A stretch of DNA of 21,920 nucleotides from Acidithiobacillus ferruginosus (GTDB lineage Bacteria > Pseudomonadota > Gammaproteobacteria > Acidithiobacillales > Acidithiobacillaceae): assembly GCF_018854495.1 (NCBI RefSeq), contig NZ_JABBDR010000069.1, forward strand, positions 1 through 21,920, in the 5' to 3' direction. Under the pieces are notes generated by a model. That model was not told where the DNA came from. It did not search any database and worked only from the letters and a program-made list of their open reading frames with translations. Shown here piece after piece: positions 1 through 6,505 of the stretch. The position numbers and the translations under genes are program-made. How positions within the stretch are numbered: position 1 is the stretch's first letter; every line of letters starts with the position of its first letter.

Positions 1-70
1 CCTGCCCGATCAGATATCGGACCAGGGGGCGCAGAATCGCCAATACCGCCGTCTTCAATGCTTCGTTCAT
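1..70 (-). CDS. DUF6502-type protein, N-terminal fragment
   Basis: The minus strand reads an ATG at 70-68 followed by 22 open codons to the window edge. The residues include the stretch LRPLVRYLIGQ. From memory, this opening (a short helix, then 'LRPLVRxL') is typical of DUF6502 proteins, a proteobacterial family with no established function. Only about 23 residues are visible, so no domain can be confirmed. The gene runs divergently from the glycan cluster and shares its control region, including an operator-like repeat over its likely -35. No clear Shine-Dalgarno precedes the ATG, so a different start is possible. Confidence 0.5.
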   Translation of the reverse strand, partial: MNEALKTAVLAILRPLVRYLIGQ

Positions 71-106
71 GGCCTGCCGGGTTCGCCTCAATCAGTGTTC
101 ACGTTC

Positions 107-135
107 AGTATAGCAGCGAGTGGTATATATTCCCA
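107..135 (-). promoter_or_regulatory. Candidate promoter of the DUF6502-type gene
   Basis: On the minus strand there is a good -10 box, TATACT (112-107). The -35 position, 17 bases upstream, reads only TGGGAA (135-130). That weak -35 lies inside the first copy of the GTGGTA-W5-TCCCAC repeat, so a bound protein would block or replace -35 recognition. Confidence 0.4.
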
Positions 136-136
136 C
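120..136 (+). promoter_or_regulatory. Operator-like repeat, copy 1
   Basis: The sequence is GTGGTATATATTCCCAC. Its flanks extend the dyad to GAGTGG-N9-CCACTC (118-138), the most symmetric of the three copies. It matches the consensus GTGGTA-W5-TCCCAC at all 12 fixed positions. It covers the -35 region of the minus-strand promoter. Its start is 37 bp from that of copy 2. Confidence 0.65.
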
Positions 137-151
137 TCATGCGTAGATTGT

Positions 152-179
152 TTGACGTGGTAAAAAATCCCACTATACT
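152..179 (+). promoter_or_regulatory. Candidate sigma-70 promoter P2 of the glycan cluster
   Basis: TTGACG (152-157) and TATACT (174-179) are separated by 16 bases, a good match to the housekeeping consensus. The spacer is almost entirely copy 2 of the 17-bp repeat, which starts on the last base of the -35 box. Transcription should start near 186, upstream of a 46-codon small ORF and the cluster's first well-supported gene. Confidence 0.6.
157..173 (+). promoter_or_regulatory. Operator-like repeat, copy 2 (inside P2)
   Basis: The sequence GTGGTAAAAAATCCCAC matches the three-copy consensus, with an A-tract centre. It sits exactly between the -35 and -10 boxes of P2, the classical position of a repressor site. 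It would also suit a MerR-like activator that realigns a spacer, although the spacer here (16) is not over-long. Confidence 0.65.
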
Positions 180-233
180 GATCATACGGCAGCGGAATGC
201 CGATGTCGACCGGCCACTGGAAAAGAAGACGTC

Positions 234-374
234 ATGTACCAGACCACCTGTATGTACGAATTCGATGGCCAGGCGGCGCTGTGCCGGGGAGCGGTCTGTA
301 ACCCGGATCGGCGAACGGCACGAGTGTCCGGCCCGAGTCTGGGGGGCGTTGACAGTGGGAAAAATTACCACTAA
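234..374 (+). CDS. Possible 46-residue Cys-containing small protein
   Basis: An ATG-started frame of 46 codons lies directly downstream of P2. It contains three cysteines near its N-terminal half (about residues 6, 17 and 22), with the local motif FDGQAALCRGAVC. The preceding purine stretch (GAAAAGAAGAC) is a weak ribosome site. The last codons overlap the third operator copy and the P3 -10 box. I do not recognise a family. It may be a real leader peptide or small protein, or simply part of the untranslated leader. Confidence 0.28.
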   Translation: MYQTTCMYEFDGQAALCRGAVCNPDRRTARVSGPSLGGVDSGKNYH

Positions 375-377
375 GCT
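349..377 (+). promoter_or_regulatory. Candidate promoter P3 of the glycan cluster
   Basis: A perfect -35 box TTGACA (349-354), a 17-base spacer made entirely of the third repeat copy, and a weak -10 TAAGCT (372-377). The layout mirrors P2: both have TTGAC just before the repeat and CCACTA..CT at its downstream edge. P3 therefore looks like a related copy of the P2 module. It lies about 60 bases upstream of the ATG at 438. Confidence 0.5.
355..371 (-). promoter_or_regulatory. Operator-like repeat, copy 3 (inside P3)
   Basis: Read on the minus strand it is GTGGTAATTTTTCCCAC, again matching all 12 fixed positions of GTGGTA-W5-TCCCAC. It is inverted relative to copies 1 and 2, but the site is close to palindromic (GTGG-N9-CCAC), so a dimeric protein could bind either way. 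It occupies the whole spacer of P3. Confidence 0.65.
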
Positions 378-437
378 CGTTTCAGGTGCCGCGATCGGTA
401 GCATTTCCCAACAATGGAGAGAGTCAAGGAGGGTGTT

Positions 438-761
438 ATGACAACCACTTATGAACAACAACGAGTACTACACGACGAAGCTCCCCTTATGCTGGGAGGC
501 TGGCAGTTTGCACCCGAGATGAAACAGGTGAGGGATGTCGGCGCTGCTGTCGGCACTATTTGCGGCCATCACAGTCCGCACGCGGTGCGCATTTTTCTCG
601 ACGGCGCCTGGACGACGTTCTGTATGGATTGCTGGCGCAGGAATCGCCGTTCCTACCGCCGTCCGCAGGCCGAATCTTCCGCTGAACAAGTCTCACCAGC
701 GACGATTCGGAAAACCTTCAGTAAGCCCTTTCTCCAATCTCTCCGTTCCGGAGGGCGGTGA
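438..761 (+). CDS. Small Cys/His putative zinc-binding protein
   Basis: A protein of 107 residues that I cannot assign to a named family. A Cys-x-His-His cluster (C42, H44, H45, with H48 close by) is followed after about 17 residues by C62-x2-C65. This is the layout of a small zinc-binding finger. A basic stretch follows (WRRNRRSYRR), and the tail is Ser/Lys-rich and probably disordered. There is no signal peptide or membrane segment, so it is probably cytoplasmic. An in-frame ATG at 414 exists, but the near-perfect AAGGAGG seven bases before 438 decides the start. The stop overlaps the next gene's ATG by one base (TGATG), tying it to the glycosyltransferase operon. A regulatory or accessory role is plausible but unproven. 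Confidence 0.7.
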   Translation: MTTTYEQQRVLHDEAPLMLGGWQFAPEMKQVRDVGAAVGTICGHHSPHAVRIFLDGAWTTFCMDCWRRNRRSYRRPQAESSAEQVSPATIRKTFSKPFLQSLRSGGR

Positions 762-2176
762 TGAAACCCCTCATACAGCGGGGAACGGAGCGATACCGCC
801 GCCTGCCCGGGGCGCAGGCGGCTCCCATGCCCATCAGCCAACGCTACGCGGGCCGGGAAATCCGGCAGAACCTGTCGTTTTCCGGTGATTCCCCTTCCTC
901 CCCCGGGACTTTCGTAGCAACGGGGCAGCCGATACCCCCGATTGCCTTGCACCAGTGGCCCACCGCAAAGCAGGAGCGATCGGCGCGACGAGTACTCCTC
1001 TATTCTCATGACACCTTCGGCCTTGGCCATTTACGGCGGAATCTGGCCATTGTCGAGCACCTTATGCAGCGTAAACCGCCTTTTTCCGGGATGCTGCTGA
1101 CCGGTTCCCCCATGGCCGGTTCCTGGCCGATGCCGATCGGCCTGGAGGTACGAGCCATCCCTCCCGTCATCAAGGTTGGTGCCGAGGAATATGCGGCCAG
1201 GGACCTTTCCTCCAGCTTCGAGGTGGTCAAGGCACAGCGCGAGGCGGCGATCCTGGACGCCATTGCTTCCTACCGGCCCGACTTCTTCCTGGTCGATCAT
1301 GCCCCGGCGGGAATGAAAGGGGAACTTTTGTCGGCGCTGCGGTTTATCCGGGAGGAGATGCCGGCGACCCGCACCGTGTTGGGGTTGAGAGATGTCATCG
1401 ACAGCCCTGAGACCGTGCGCCAGGTTTGGCAGGCACAAGGCATCTATGAGTTGCTGGAAAGGGAGTATGACCAGATCCTGGTTTACGGCAGTCGCCACCT
1501 GTTCGATGTGGTGAGTGCCTACAAGCTTTCACCAAAGGTGGCGGCCAAAGTGCGCTACTGCGGTTATGTCGCCCGCACGGGCCTGCACGGTGTTCCGGAC
1601 GTGCTGGTGGCACCGTCTGGTTTGCCGGTGGTTCTCGTTACCGTCGGCGGCGGCGGCGATGGATATGCCTTGGTTGATGCCTATCTTGAGGCCTTGCGCC
1701 GGATTCCACAGAACACGGTGCACAGCATTGTCGTTCCCGGGCCGCTCATGCCGCCGGACCAGTATCAGACGCTGGCCAGGATTGCTGCTCAGCGCCCGGA
1801 CATCCAGATTATCCCCTATACCACCGAACTCGTGGGCTTGCTGCACATTGCCGATCTGGTGGTGGCGATGGGGGGGTACAACACCACCGCAGAGATCCTC
1901 GCCGCCAGGAAGTCTGCCATCCTGGTGCCACGCTCGACACCGCGCATGGAGCAATGGCTTCGCGCAACGACGTTGAGCCAGCTCGGGCTGGTGTGGATGA
2001 TCCAGCCCGAGGAAGATCTGGTCGACCGACTGGTCGAACTGGTGCCGGCCGCCGTTGCCGGCGACCGTCCGTCTGGAAAGCAATGGGATACCGTGGACCT
2101 GGGGGGCGTTCATCGCGTTGCCGAGGTACTGGAAGAGATGCTCCATCCCGGCGCGGGCACGGAGGTATCCCTATGA
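761..2176 (+). CDS. COG4671-type glycosyltransferase (MurG-like fold)
   Basis: A predicted GT-B glycosyltransferase of 471 residues. The core opens at about residue 77 with RRVLLYSHDTFGLGHLRRNL, the hallmark N-terminus of the COG4671 predicted glycosyltransferases. A glycine-rich loop VGGGGDGY (about 295-302) and the nucleotide-sugar motif GGYNTTAEIL (about 371-380) follow, as in MurG-like enzymes. Donor and acceptor are unknown. A GTG at 758 is also in frame, but GGAG spacing favours the ATG at 761. About 76 residues rich in Pro, Arg and Ser precede the core and look disordered; I see no good internal start to remove them. The gene overlaps the upstream gene by one base and the next by four (ATGA). 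The role in glycan assembly is inferred from fold and neighbours. Confidence 0.82.
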   Translation: MKPLIQRGTERYRRLPGAQAAPMPISQRYAGREIRQNLSFSGDSPSSPGTFVATGQPIPPIALHQWPTAKQERSARRVLLYSHDTFGLGHLRRNLAIVEHLMQRKPPFSGMLLTGSPMAGSWPMPIGLEVRAIPPVIKVGAEEYAARDLSSSFEVVKAQREAAILDAIASYRPDFFLVDHAPAGMKGELLSALRFIREEMPATRTVLGLRDVIDSPETVRQVWQAQGIYELLEREYDQILVYGSRHLFDVVSAYKLSPKVAAKVRYCGYVARTGLHGVPDVLVAPSGLPVVLVTVGGGGDGYALVDAYLEALRRIPQNTVHSIVVPGPLMPPDQYQTLARIAAQRPDIQIIPYTTELVGLLHIADLVVAMGGYNTTAEILAARKSAILVPRSTPRMEQWLRATTLSQLGLVWMIQPEEDLVDRLVELVPAAVAGDRPSGKQWDTVDLGGVHRVAEVLEEMLHPGAGTEVSL

Positions 2177-3435
2177 CGGCGACAACCCCGACGGTAGGTT
2201 ATGTACTGAAGCGCTATCCGCGCCTTTCGGAAACTTTCATCCTCAACGAAATGCGCGCATTGGAGCGTCTGGGTACTCCCCTGCACATCTTTTCGCTCCT
2301 GCGGCCCGAGGACGCCCCCCGGCATCCCACGGTTTCCGAGGTCCGGGCGACCGTGACCTATCTTCCCCTTACTTGGCCCCGGATCATATTTGCGGTAGCC
2401 AGGGGCCATGCCGTCGTGGCGGCCCGGGCACCGCTGCGCTACCTGCACGCCACTAGGCTCGCGTTGTGGTGGTCCCTCCGCACCCGTCGGCCACTGAGCG
2501 TCGGGAAACAGTTCCTGCGTTCCGGTTATGTGGCGCATGGTTGTCTGCAAAACAACATTCAACACCTCCACGCCCACTTTGCCAATGCACCCGCCACGGT
2601 CGCTCGCCTGGCCGGGGTCATGTGCAATATTCCCTACAGCTTCACGACACATGCCAAGGATCTCTACCTGACCCCCCAGGAGGCCATGCGCCGACGGATC
2701 AAGTCGGCGCATTTCGTCCTCACCTGCACCCGCTACAATGTCGAATACCTGCGCGGTTTTCTGCCGCGCCAGGACTGGGATAAAATCCACCTCGTTTACC
2801 ATGGTATCGATCTCGCGGCCTTTCCTCAGGGTGATTCTTTTGCGGGTTTTCCGCTGGGGGAAAATGCCGATCTGCCCTTGATCCTTTCGGTGGGTCGCCT
2901 CGTCCCCAAAAAAGGGATGCGGGACCTGGTTACCGCTTGCCACCTGCTGCACAGCCGAGGGATTGCCTTTCGTTGCGTCATCATCGGTGAAGGCCCGTTG
3001 CGCCAGGAACTGGAGAGCCACATCGCCGAGCTGGGCCTGACGGCTATGGTAACCCTGCCGGGTGCCATGGCTCACGACCGCCTCCTGGCATTTTACGGAC
3101 AAGCAACTGTTTTCGCTCTCGCCCCCCATGTAACGGAGGACGGAGACCGGGACGGCATCCCCAACGTCCTTGCGGAAGCCATGGCGGCTGGCACGCCCGT
3201 GGTCTCCACCGCGGTTTCGGGTATCCCCGAATTGATCGAAGACGGCCGTACCGGGCTGCTGGTACCGCCGCGGGACCCGGTAGTGTTGGCCGACACCCTG
3301 GAACGGGTGCTTGTCGACGCGCCGCTGCGGCGCCGCCTCGCGGCGGCGAGCCGGGGCAAGATAGAGGAGCGCTTCGAATGCTGGGAGACCGCCAAGGCCC
3401 TGCGCGCCCTTTTCGTGCAGAGTGTGCAGCCATGA
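2173..3435 (+). CDS. GT4 family glycosyltransferase
   Basis: A retaining GT-B glycosyltransferase of 420 residues. The N-terminus GYVLKRYPRLSETFILNE (9-26) is typical of the WcaL-like branch of GT4 enzymes from polysaccharide clusters. Other family motifs are HAHFANAPA (133-141), SVGRLVPKKG (239-248), GEGPL (272-276) and the donor-binding DGIPNVLAEAMAAGTPVV (327-344). It should add a sugar from a nucleotide donor on the cytoplasmic face of the membrane. The acceptor cannot be read from sequence. The start is fixed by the ATGA overlap with the preceding stop and by GGAGG eight bases upstream; upstream in-frame codons only shadow the previous gene. The stop overlaps the next start by four bases. 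Confidence 0.9.
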   Translation: MTATTPTVGYVLKRYPRLSETFILNEMRALERLGTPLHIFSLLRPEDAPRHPTVSEVRATVTYLPLTWPRIIFAVARGHAVVAARAPLRYLHATRLALWWSLRTRRPLSVGKQFLRSGYVAHGCLQNNIQHLHAHFANAPATVARLAGVMCNIPYSFTTHAKDLYLTPQEAMRRRIKSAHFVLTCTRYNVEYLRGFLPRQDWDKIHLVYHGIDLAAFPQGDSFAGFPLGENADLPLILSVGRLVPKKGMRDLVTACHLLHSRGIAFRCVIIGEGPLRQELESHIAELGLTAMVTLPGAMAHDRLLAFYGQATVFALAPHVTEDGDRDGIPNVLAEAMAAGTPVVSTAVSGIPELIEDGRTGLLVPPRDPVVLADTLERVLVDAPLRRRLAAASRGKIEERFECWETAKALRALFVQSVQP

Positions 3436-4676
3436 ATATCGTATACCTGTGCGCGGATCGCGGTATCCCCGTCCTCGGGGACAAGGGGGCGTCGGTGCAT
3501 GTGCGGGAATTTACCACCGCGCTCGCACGCGCAGGGCACGAGGTCACGCTACTCTGCGCCACGCAGGGAAAGGGGAATCCTTACCCACCGGCGCGGCTGA
3601 TCGAGTTGCCGCCCGACGCCGACCCTGCGGAGATTCGCCGCGAAGGGAAACGGCTGGGAATTGGGCCGGAGGACTGTGACCAGACCGCATGCCGGGAGAT
3701 CGACAAACTGATCTGCGACCGCCGGATCGCGGCGCGTGCTTTTGATGCCCTGGATGCGGCAGGCGTGCGGCCTGACGCCCTCTATGAACGTTACGCGCTC
3801 TTTCATCGCTCTGGCGGCGACCTCGCCAGCGCTTTGGGAGTACCTTACGTGCTGGAAGTGAACGCGCCGCTGGTCTACGAGCAGGAGCGTTTTCGGGGGT
3901 TACGATTGAAGGCCATGGCGGAGGAGGCGGAAGTCGCCGCCTTCCACCAGGCCGACCACGTCGTGGCCGTATCAGAGGCGGTTCGCGAGCATGTCCTTTC
4001 CCGCCGGGTGCCCGCGAAGCGCGTGACCGTGTTACCCAATGGGGTGGATATCAGCCGTTTCCATCCGCAGGTGGATGGACAGGGGGTTCGGCAACGCCTC
4101 GGAATCGATGGGCGATCGGTCATCGGCTTCGTGGGCAGCCTGAAGCCCTGGCATGGCCTGGATTTTCTGCTCGACGCCTTTATGCTGGTCAGCCGACAGT
4201 CGCCGGAGGCGGTGCTGTTGGTAGTGGGTGAAGGTCCCGGCAGCGCCGCCCTCCAGTCCCGTGCGACGGAAAACGGTCTCGGTGGCAAGGTCATCATGAC
4301 CGGGCGCGTACCCCACGAAGATATCCCCGGCTACCTTGCCGCCATGGACCTTACGGTAGCGCCCTACCTCCCCCAGGACGGGTTCTATTTCTCGCCCCTC
4401 AAAGTGGTGGAATCGCTGGCGGTCGGACGGCCCGTGGTGGCGCCTCGAATCGGCCAGTTACCCAGCCTGATCGAGGATGGCGTGACCGGTCTGCTCTTCC
4501 CGCCGGGGGACCTTGCGGCCTGTGTCGGCTGCATCCTCACCCTGCTGAACGAGCCGTCGCAGCGGCAGGCCATGGGGCACCGTGCCGGCGAGGCGGCAGG
4601 GGGGATCTTCGGCTGGGACAAAACCGCCCGGCAGGTGACGGATATCATCGCCGCCATGCGACCCGGGCCGATGTGA
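3432..4676 (+). CDS. GT4 family glycosyltransferase
   Basis: A second GT4-type enzyme, 414 residues. The glycine-containing N-terminal segment PVLGDKGASVHVREF (13-27) should belong to the acceptor domain. The linker LPNGVD (201-206), FVGSLKPWHG (233-242), GEGPG (266-270) and FYFSPLKVVESLAVGRPVV (318-336) form the C-terminal donor-binding domain. The last motif contains the family's E-x7-E-like acidic region. The sequence is clearly different from the preceding GT4, so the two probably make successive, non-identical linkages. It starts within the ATGA overlap with the upstream stop and ends in a TGATG junction with the ABC exporter. Substrate is unknown. Confidence 0.9.
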   Translation: MNIVYLCADRGIPVLGDKGASVHVREFTTALARAGHEVTLLCATQGKGNPYPPARLIELPPDADPAEIRREGKRLGIGPEDCDQTACREIDKLICDRRIAARAFDALDAAGVRPDALYERYALFHRSGGDLASALGVPYVLEVNAPLVYEQERFRGLRLKAMAEEAEVAAFHQADHVVAVSEAVREHVLSRRVPAKRVTVLPNGVDISRFHPQVDGQGVRQRLGIDGRSVIGFVGSLKPWHGLDFLLDAFMLVSRQSPEAVLLVVGEGPGSAALQSRATENGLGGKVIMTGRVPHEDIPGYLAAMDLTVAPYLPQDGFYFSPLKVVESLAVGRPVVAPRIGQLPSLIEDGVTGLLFPPGDLAACVGCILTLLNEPSQRQAMGHRAGEAAGGIFGWDKTARQVTDIIAAMRPGPM

Positions 4677-6505
4677 TGGATGCGGCGATGGACCAGAGGC
4701 AACCCCCCTTCTCCCTTTGGGAACTGCGCCGGTTTCTGCGCCCGCACTGGGCGGCGCTGTCCGGTGCCGCTCTGGCGATGACGGTGCGGGCCATGGTGTT
4801 GCTGGTCATTCCATGGCCCTTGAAGTTCGTCATCGACAGCGTGATTTCCCAGAAACCTTTGCCCGTCTGGCTTGCCGGTTTCCTGCCGGACCCCCTCGGC
4901 CATCGCGTGGCGCTGCTGGATGTCCTGGGGATTGTCATGCTCCTGTTCGCCGTGGCCGACTCTGCGCTGGCCTACGCCGGGGGCCGCCTGCTGTTGCGTG
5001 TGGGACAACGCGCCGTTTTCGACATCCGACGCAGCCTCTTCGCCCATCTGCAGCGGCTTTCGCTGGCTTTTCATCGCCGTCAGAAGAGCGGGGATCTCAT
5101 GGCCCGGCTCGGCGGCGATATTCAGACCCTTCAGGACTTTGTCGTGTCGGTGGGAACGGGGCTCTTTGCCCACCTGCTCACCATCGTCGGCATGGCCGGG
5201 ATCATGCTCGCCATCGACTGGCGCTACGCCCTGGTCGTGATAGCTTCCGTCCCCTTGCTGCTGGTGATCACCCAGCGTCACACGCGGCGCCTCAAACAGG
5301 CGTTCCGCCTGGCGCGGCGGAAAGAAGGCGAATTGTGGAGCATGGCGCAGGAAAGCATCGCCGGCATCCCTGTCGTCCAGGCGTATGGTCGGGAATCCTT
5401 TGAGGAAAACCGCTTTCGCGAACGCGCCGAACGGAGCCTGGATGCGGCACTGGAAGCCAACGAACTGCAAATGCGTTTTACCCCCCTGGTGGGCGGCCTG
5501 GTGGCCGCAGCCGTGGGGATAGCCGTCTGGTACGGCGCCTCCCAGGTGTTGGCTGGGCGCATCACGACGGGCGAATTGCTGGTTTTTCTCGCCTACCTGC
5601 GCGGCATGGCGGCGCCCCTGCGCCAGTTCGCCAAGATGGCCGGAACCGTCAGCAAGGCGACGGTGGCGGCCGAACGCCTCGGGGATATCTTCGCCGAAGA
5701 GCCCGATATCCGGGACGCCCCGAACGCCGTGCCTCTGCCATCCTGTACCGGGGCGCTGGAATTTCGCTCCGTTTCCTTCGGTTACCAGACCGGTGAACCG
5801 GTGCTGAAGGATATCTCCTTCTGTGTGGATTCCGGCCGGACGGTGGCCCTGGTGGGCACTACGGGCGCCGGTAAAAGCACGCTGGTGAGCCTCATTCCCC
5901 GCTTCCACGATCCCGTAGAAGGGCGAGTCCTGCTGGATGGACGAGATCTGCGCGATCTGAAAGTCGCCTCTGTCCGCGACCAAATCGCCCTGGTCCTGCA
6001 GGAACCGCTCCTCTTCCACGGTACCATCTGGGAGAACATCGCCTACGGTCGCGCTGGTGCGGGCCGCGAAGAGGCCATTGCCGCAGCGCTGGCGGTTGGC
6101 CTCCATGACCTCATCGGGGGCCTGCGCGATGGCTACGACACCCTGGTCGGAGAGCGGGGGGCATCGCTGTCCGGCGGGCAGCGGCAATGTGTCTCCATTG
6201 CCCGGGCCATGTTACGGGATGCGCCTATCGTCATCCTCGACGAGCCTACCAGTGGGCTGGATACCTTCTCCGAGCGTCGCGTGCTGGAGGCATTGAATCG
6301 CCTCACCACTGGCCGCACCACCCTGGTCATCGCCCACCGTCTGGCGACTATCGCCGCCGCCGATCGAATACTGGTTCTCGAACACGGCTGCATCATTCAG
6401 GACGGCACTCATGAGCAGCTTCTCGCTCAAGGGGGCCAATATGCCCGACTCTGGCAGCAGGGTTACTACAAATCATCCATGAGCATCACGCAGGAGGCAG
6501 TATGA
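4676..6505 (+). CDS. MsbA-like ABC exporter (fused permease and ATPase)
   Basis: A half-size type IV ABC exporter of 609 residues, expected to work as a homodimer in the inner membrane. Residues about 25-310 form the six-helix transmembrane domain. The ATPase domain follows, with Walker A GTTGAGKST (394-402), signature LSGGQ (498-502), Walker B VILDEP (519-524) and H-loop histidine H554 in IAHRL. All catalytic motifs are intact. Sitting between three glycosyltransferases and UDP-glucose dehydrogenase, it most likely flips or exports the glycolipid or glycan they build. This is inference: sequence alone does not separate lipid, glycan and peptide exporters of this class. A GTG at 4673 is an alternative start; no strong ribosome site is visible, which fits translational coupling to the upstream gene. 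Confidence 0.9.
   Translation: MDAAMDQRQPPFSLWELRRFLRPHWAALSGAALAMTVRAMVLLVIPWPLKFVIDSVISQKPLPVWLAGFLPDPLGHRVALLDVLGIVMLLFAVADSALAYAGGRLLLRVGQRAVFDIRRSLFAHLQRLSLAFHRRQKSGDLMARLGGDIQTLQDFVVSVGTGLFAHLLTIVGMAGIMLAIDWRYALVVIASVPLLLVITQRHTRRLKQAFRLARRKEGELWSMAQESIAGIPVVQAYGRESFEENRFRERAERSLDAALEANELQMRFTPLVGGLVAAAVGIAVWYGASQVLAGRITTGELLVFLAYLRGMAAPLRQFAKMAGTVSKATVAAERLGDIFAEEPDIRDAPNAVPLPSCTGALEFRSVSFGYQTGEPVLKDISFCVDSGRTVALVGTTGAGKSTLVSLIPRFHDPVEGRVLLDGRDLRDLKVASVRDQIALVLQEPLLFHGTIWENIAYGRAGAGREEAIAAALAVGLHDLIGGLRDGYDTLVGERGASLSGGQRQCVSIARAMLRDAPIVILDEPTSGLDTFSERRVLEALNRLTTGRTTLVIAHRLATIAAADRILVLEHGCIIQDGTHEQLLAQGGQYARLWQQGYYKSSMSITQEAV

Noticed and set aside
58..461. Two frames of about 120 codons on opposite strands over the control region
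   Set aside because: They run through promoters and operator repeats, lack ribosome sites and resemble nothing; the ATG at 438 with AAGGAGG is clearly better.
2110..3129. A 339-codon minus-strand frame opposite the first GT4 gene
   Set aside because: It is opposite a certain gene with complete family motifs, and has no domain or ribosome site of its own.
4385..6187. A 600-codon minus-strand frame opposite the ABC exporter
   Set aside because: The plus strand has all ABC motifs intact; the antisense frame has no motif and a shadow-like composition.
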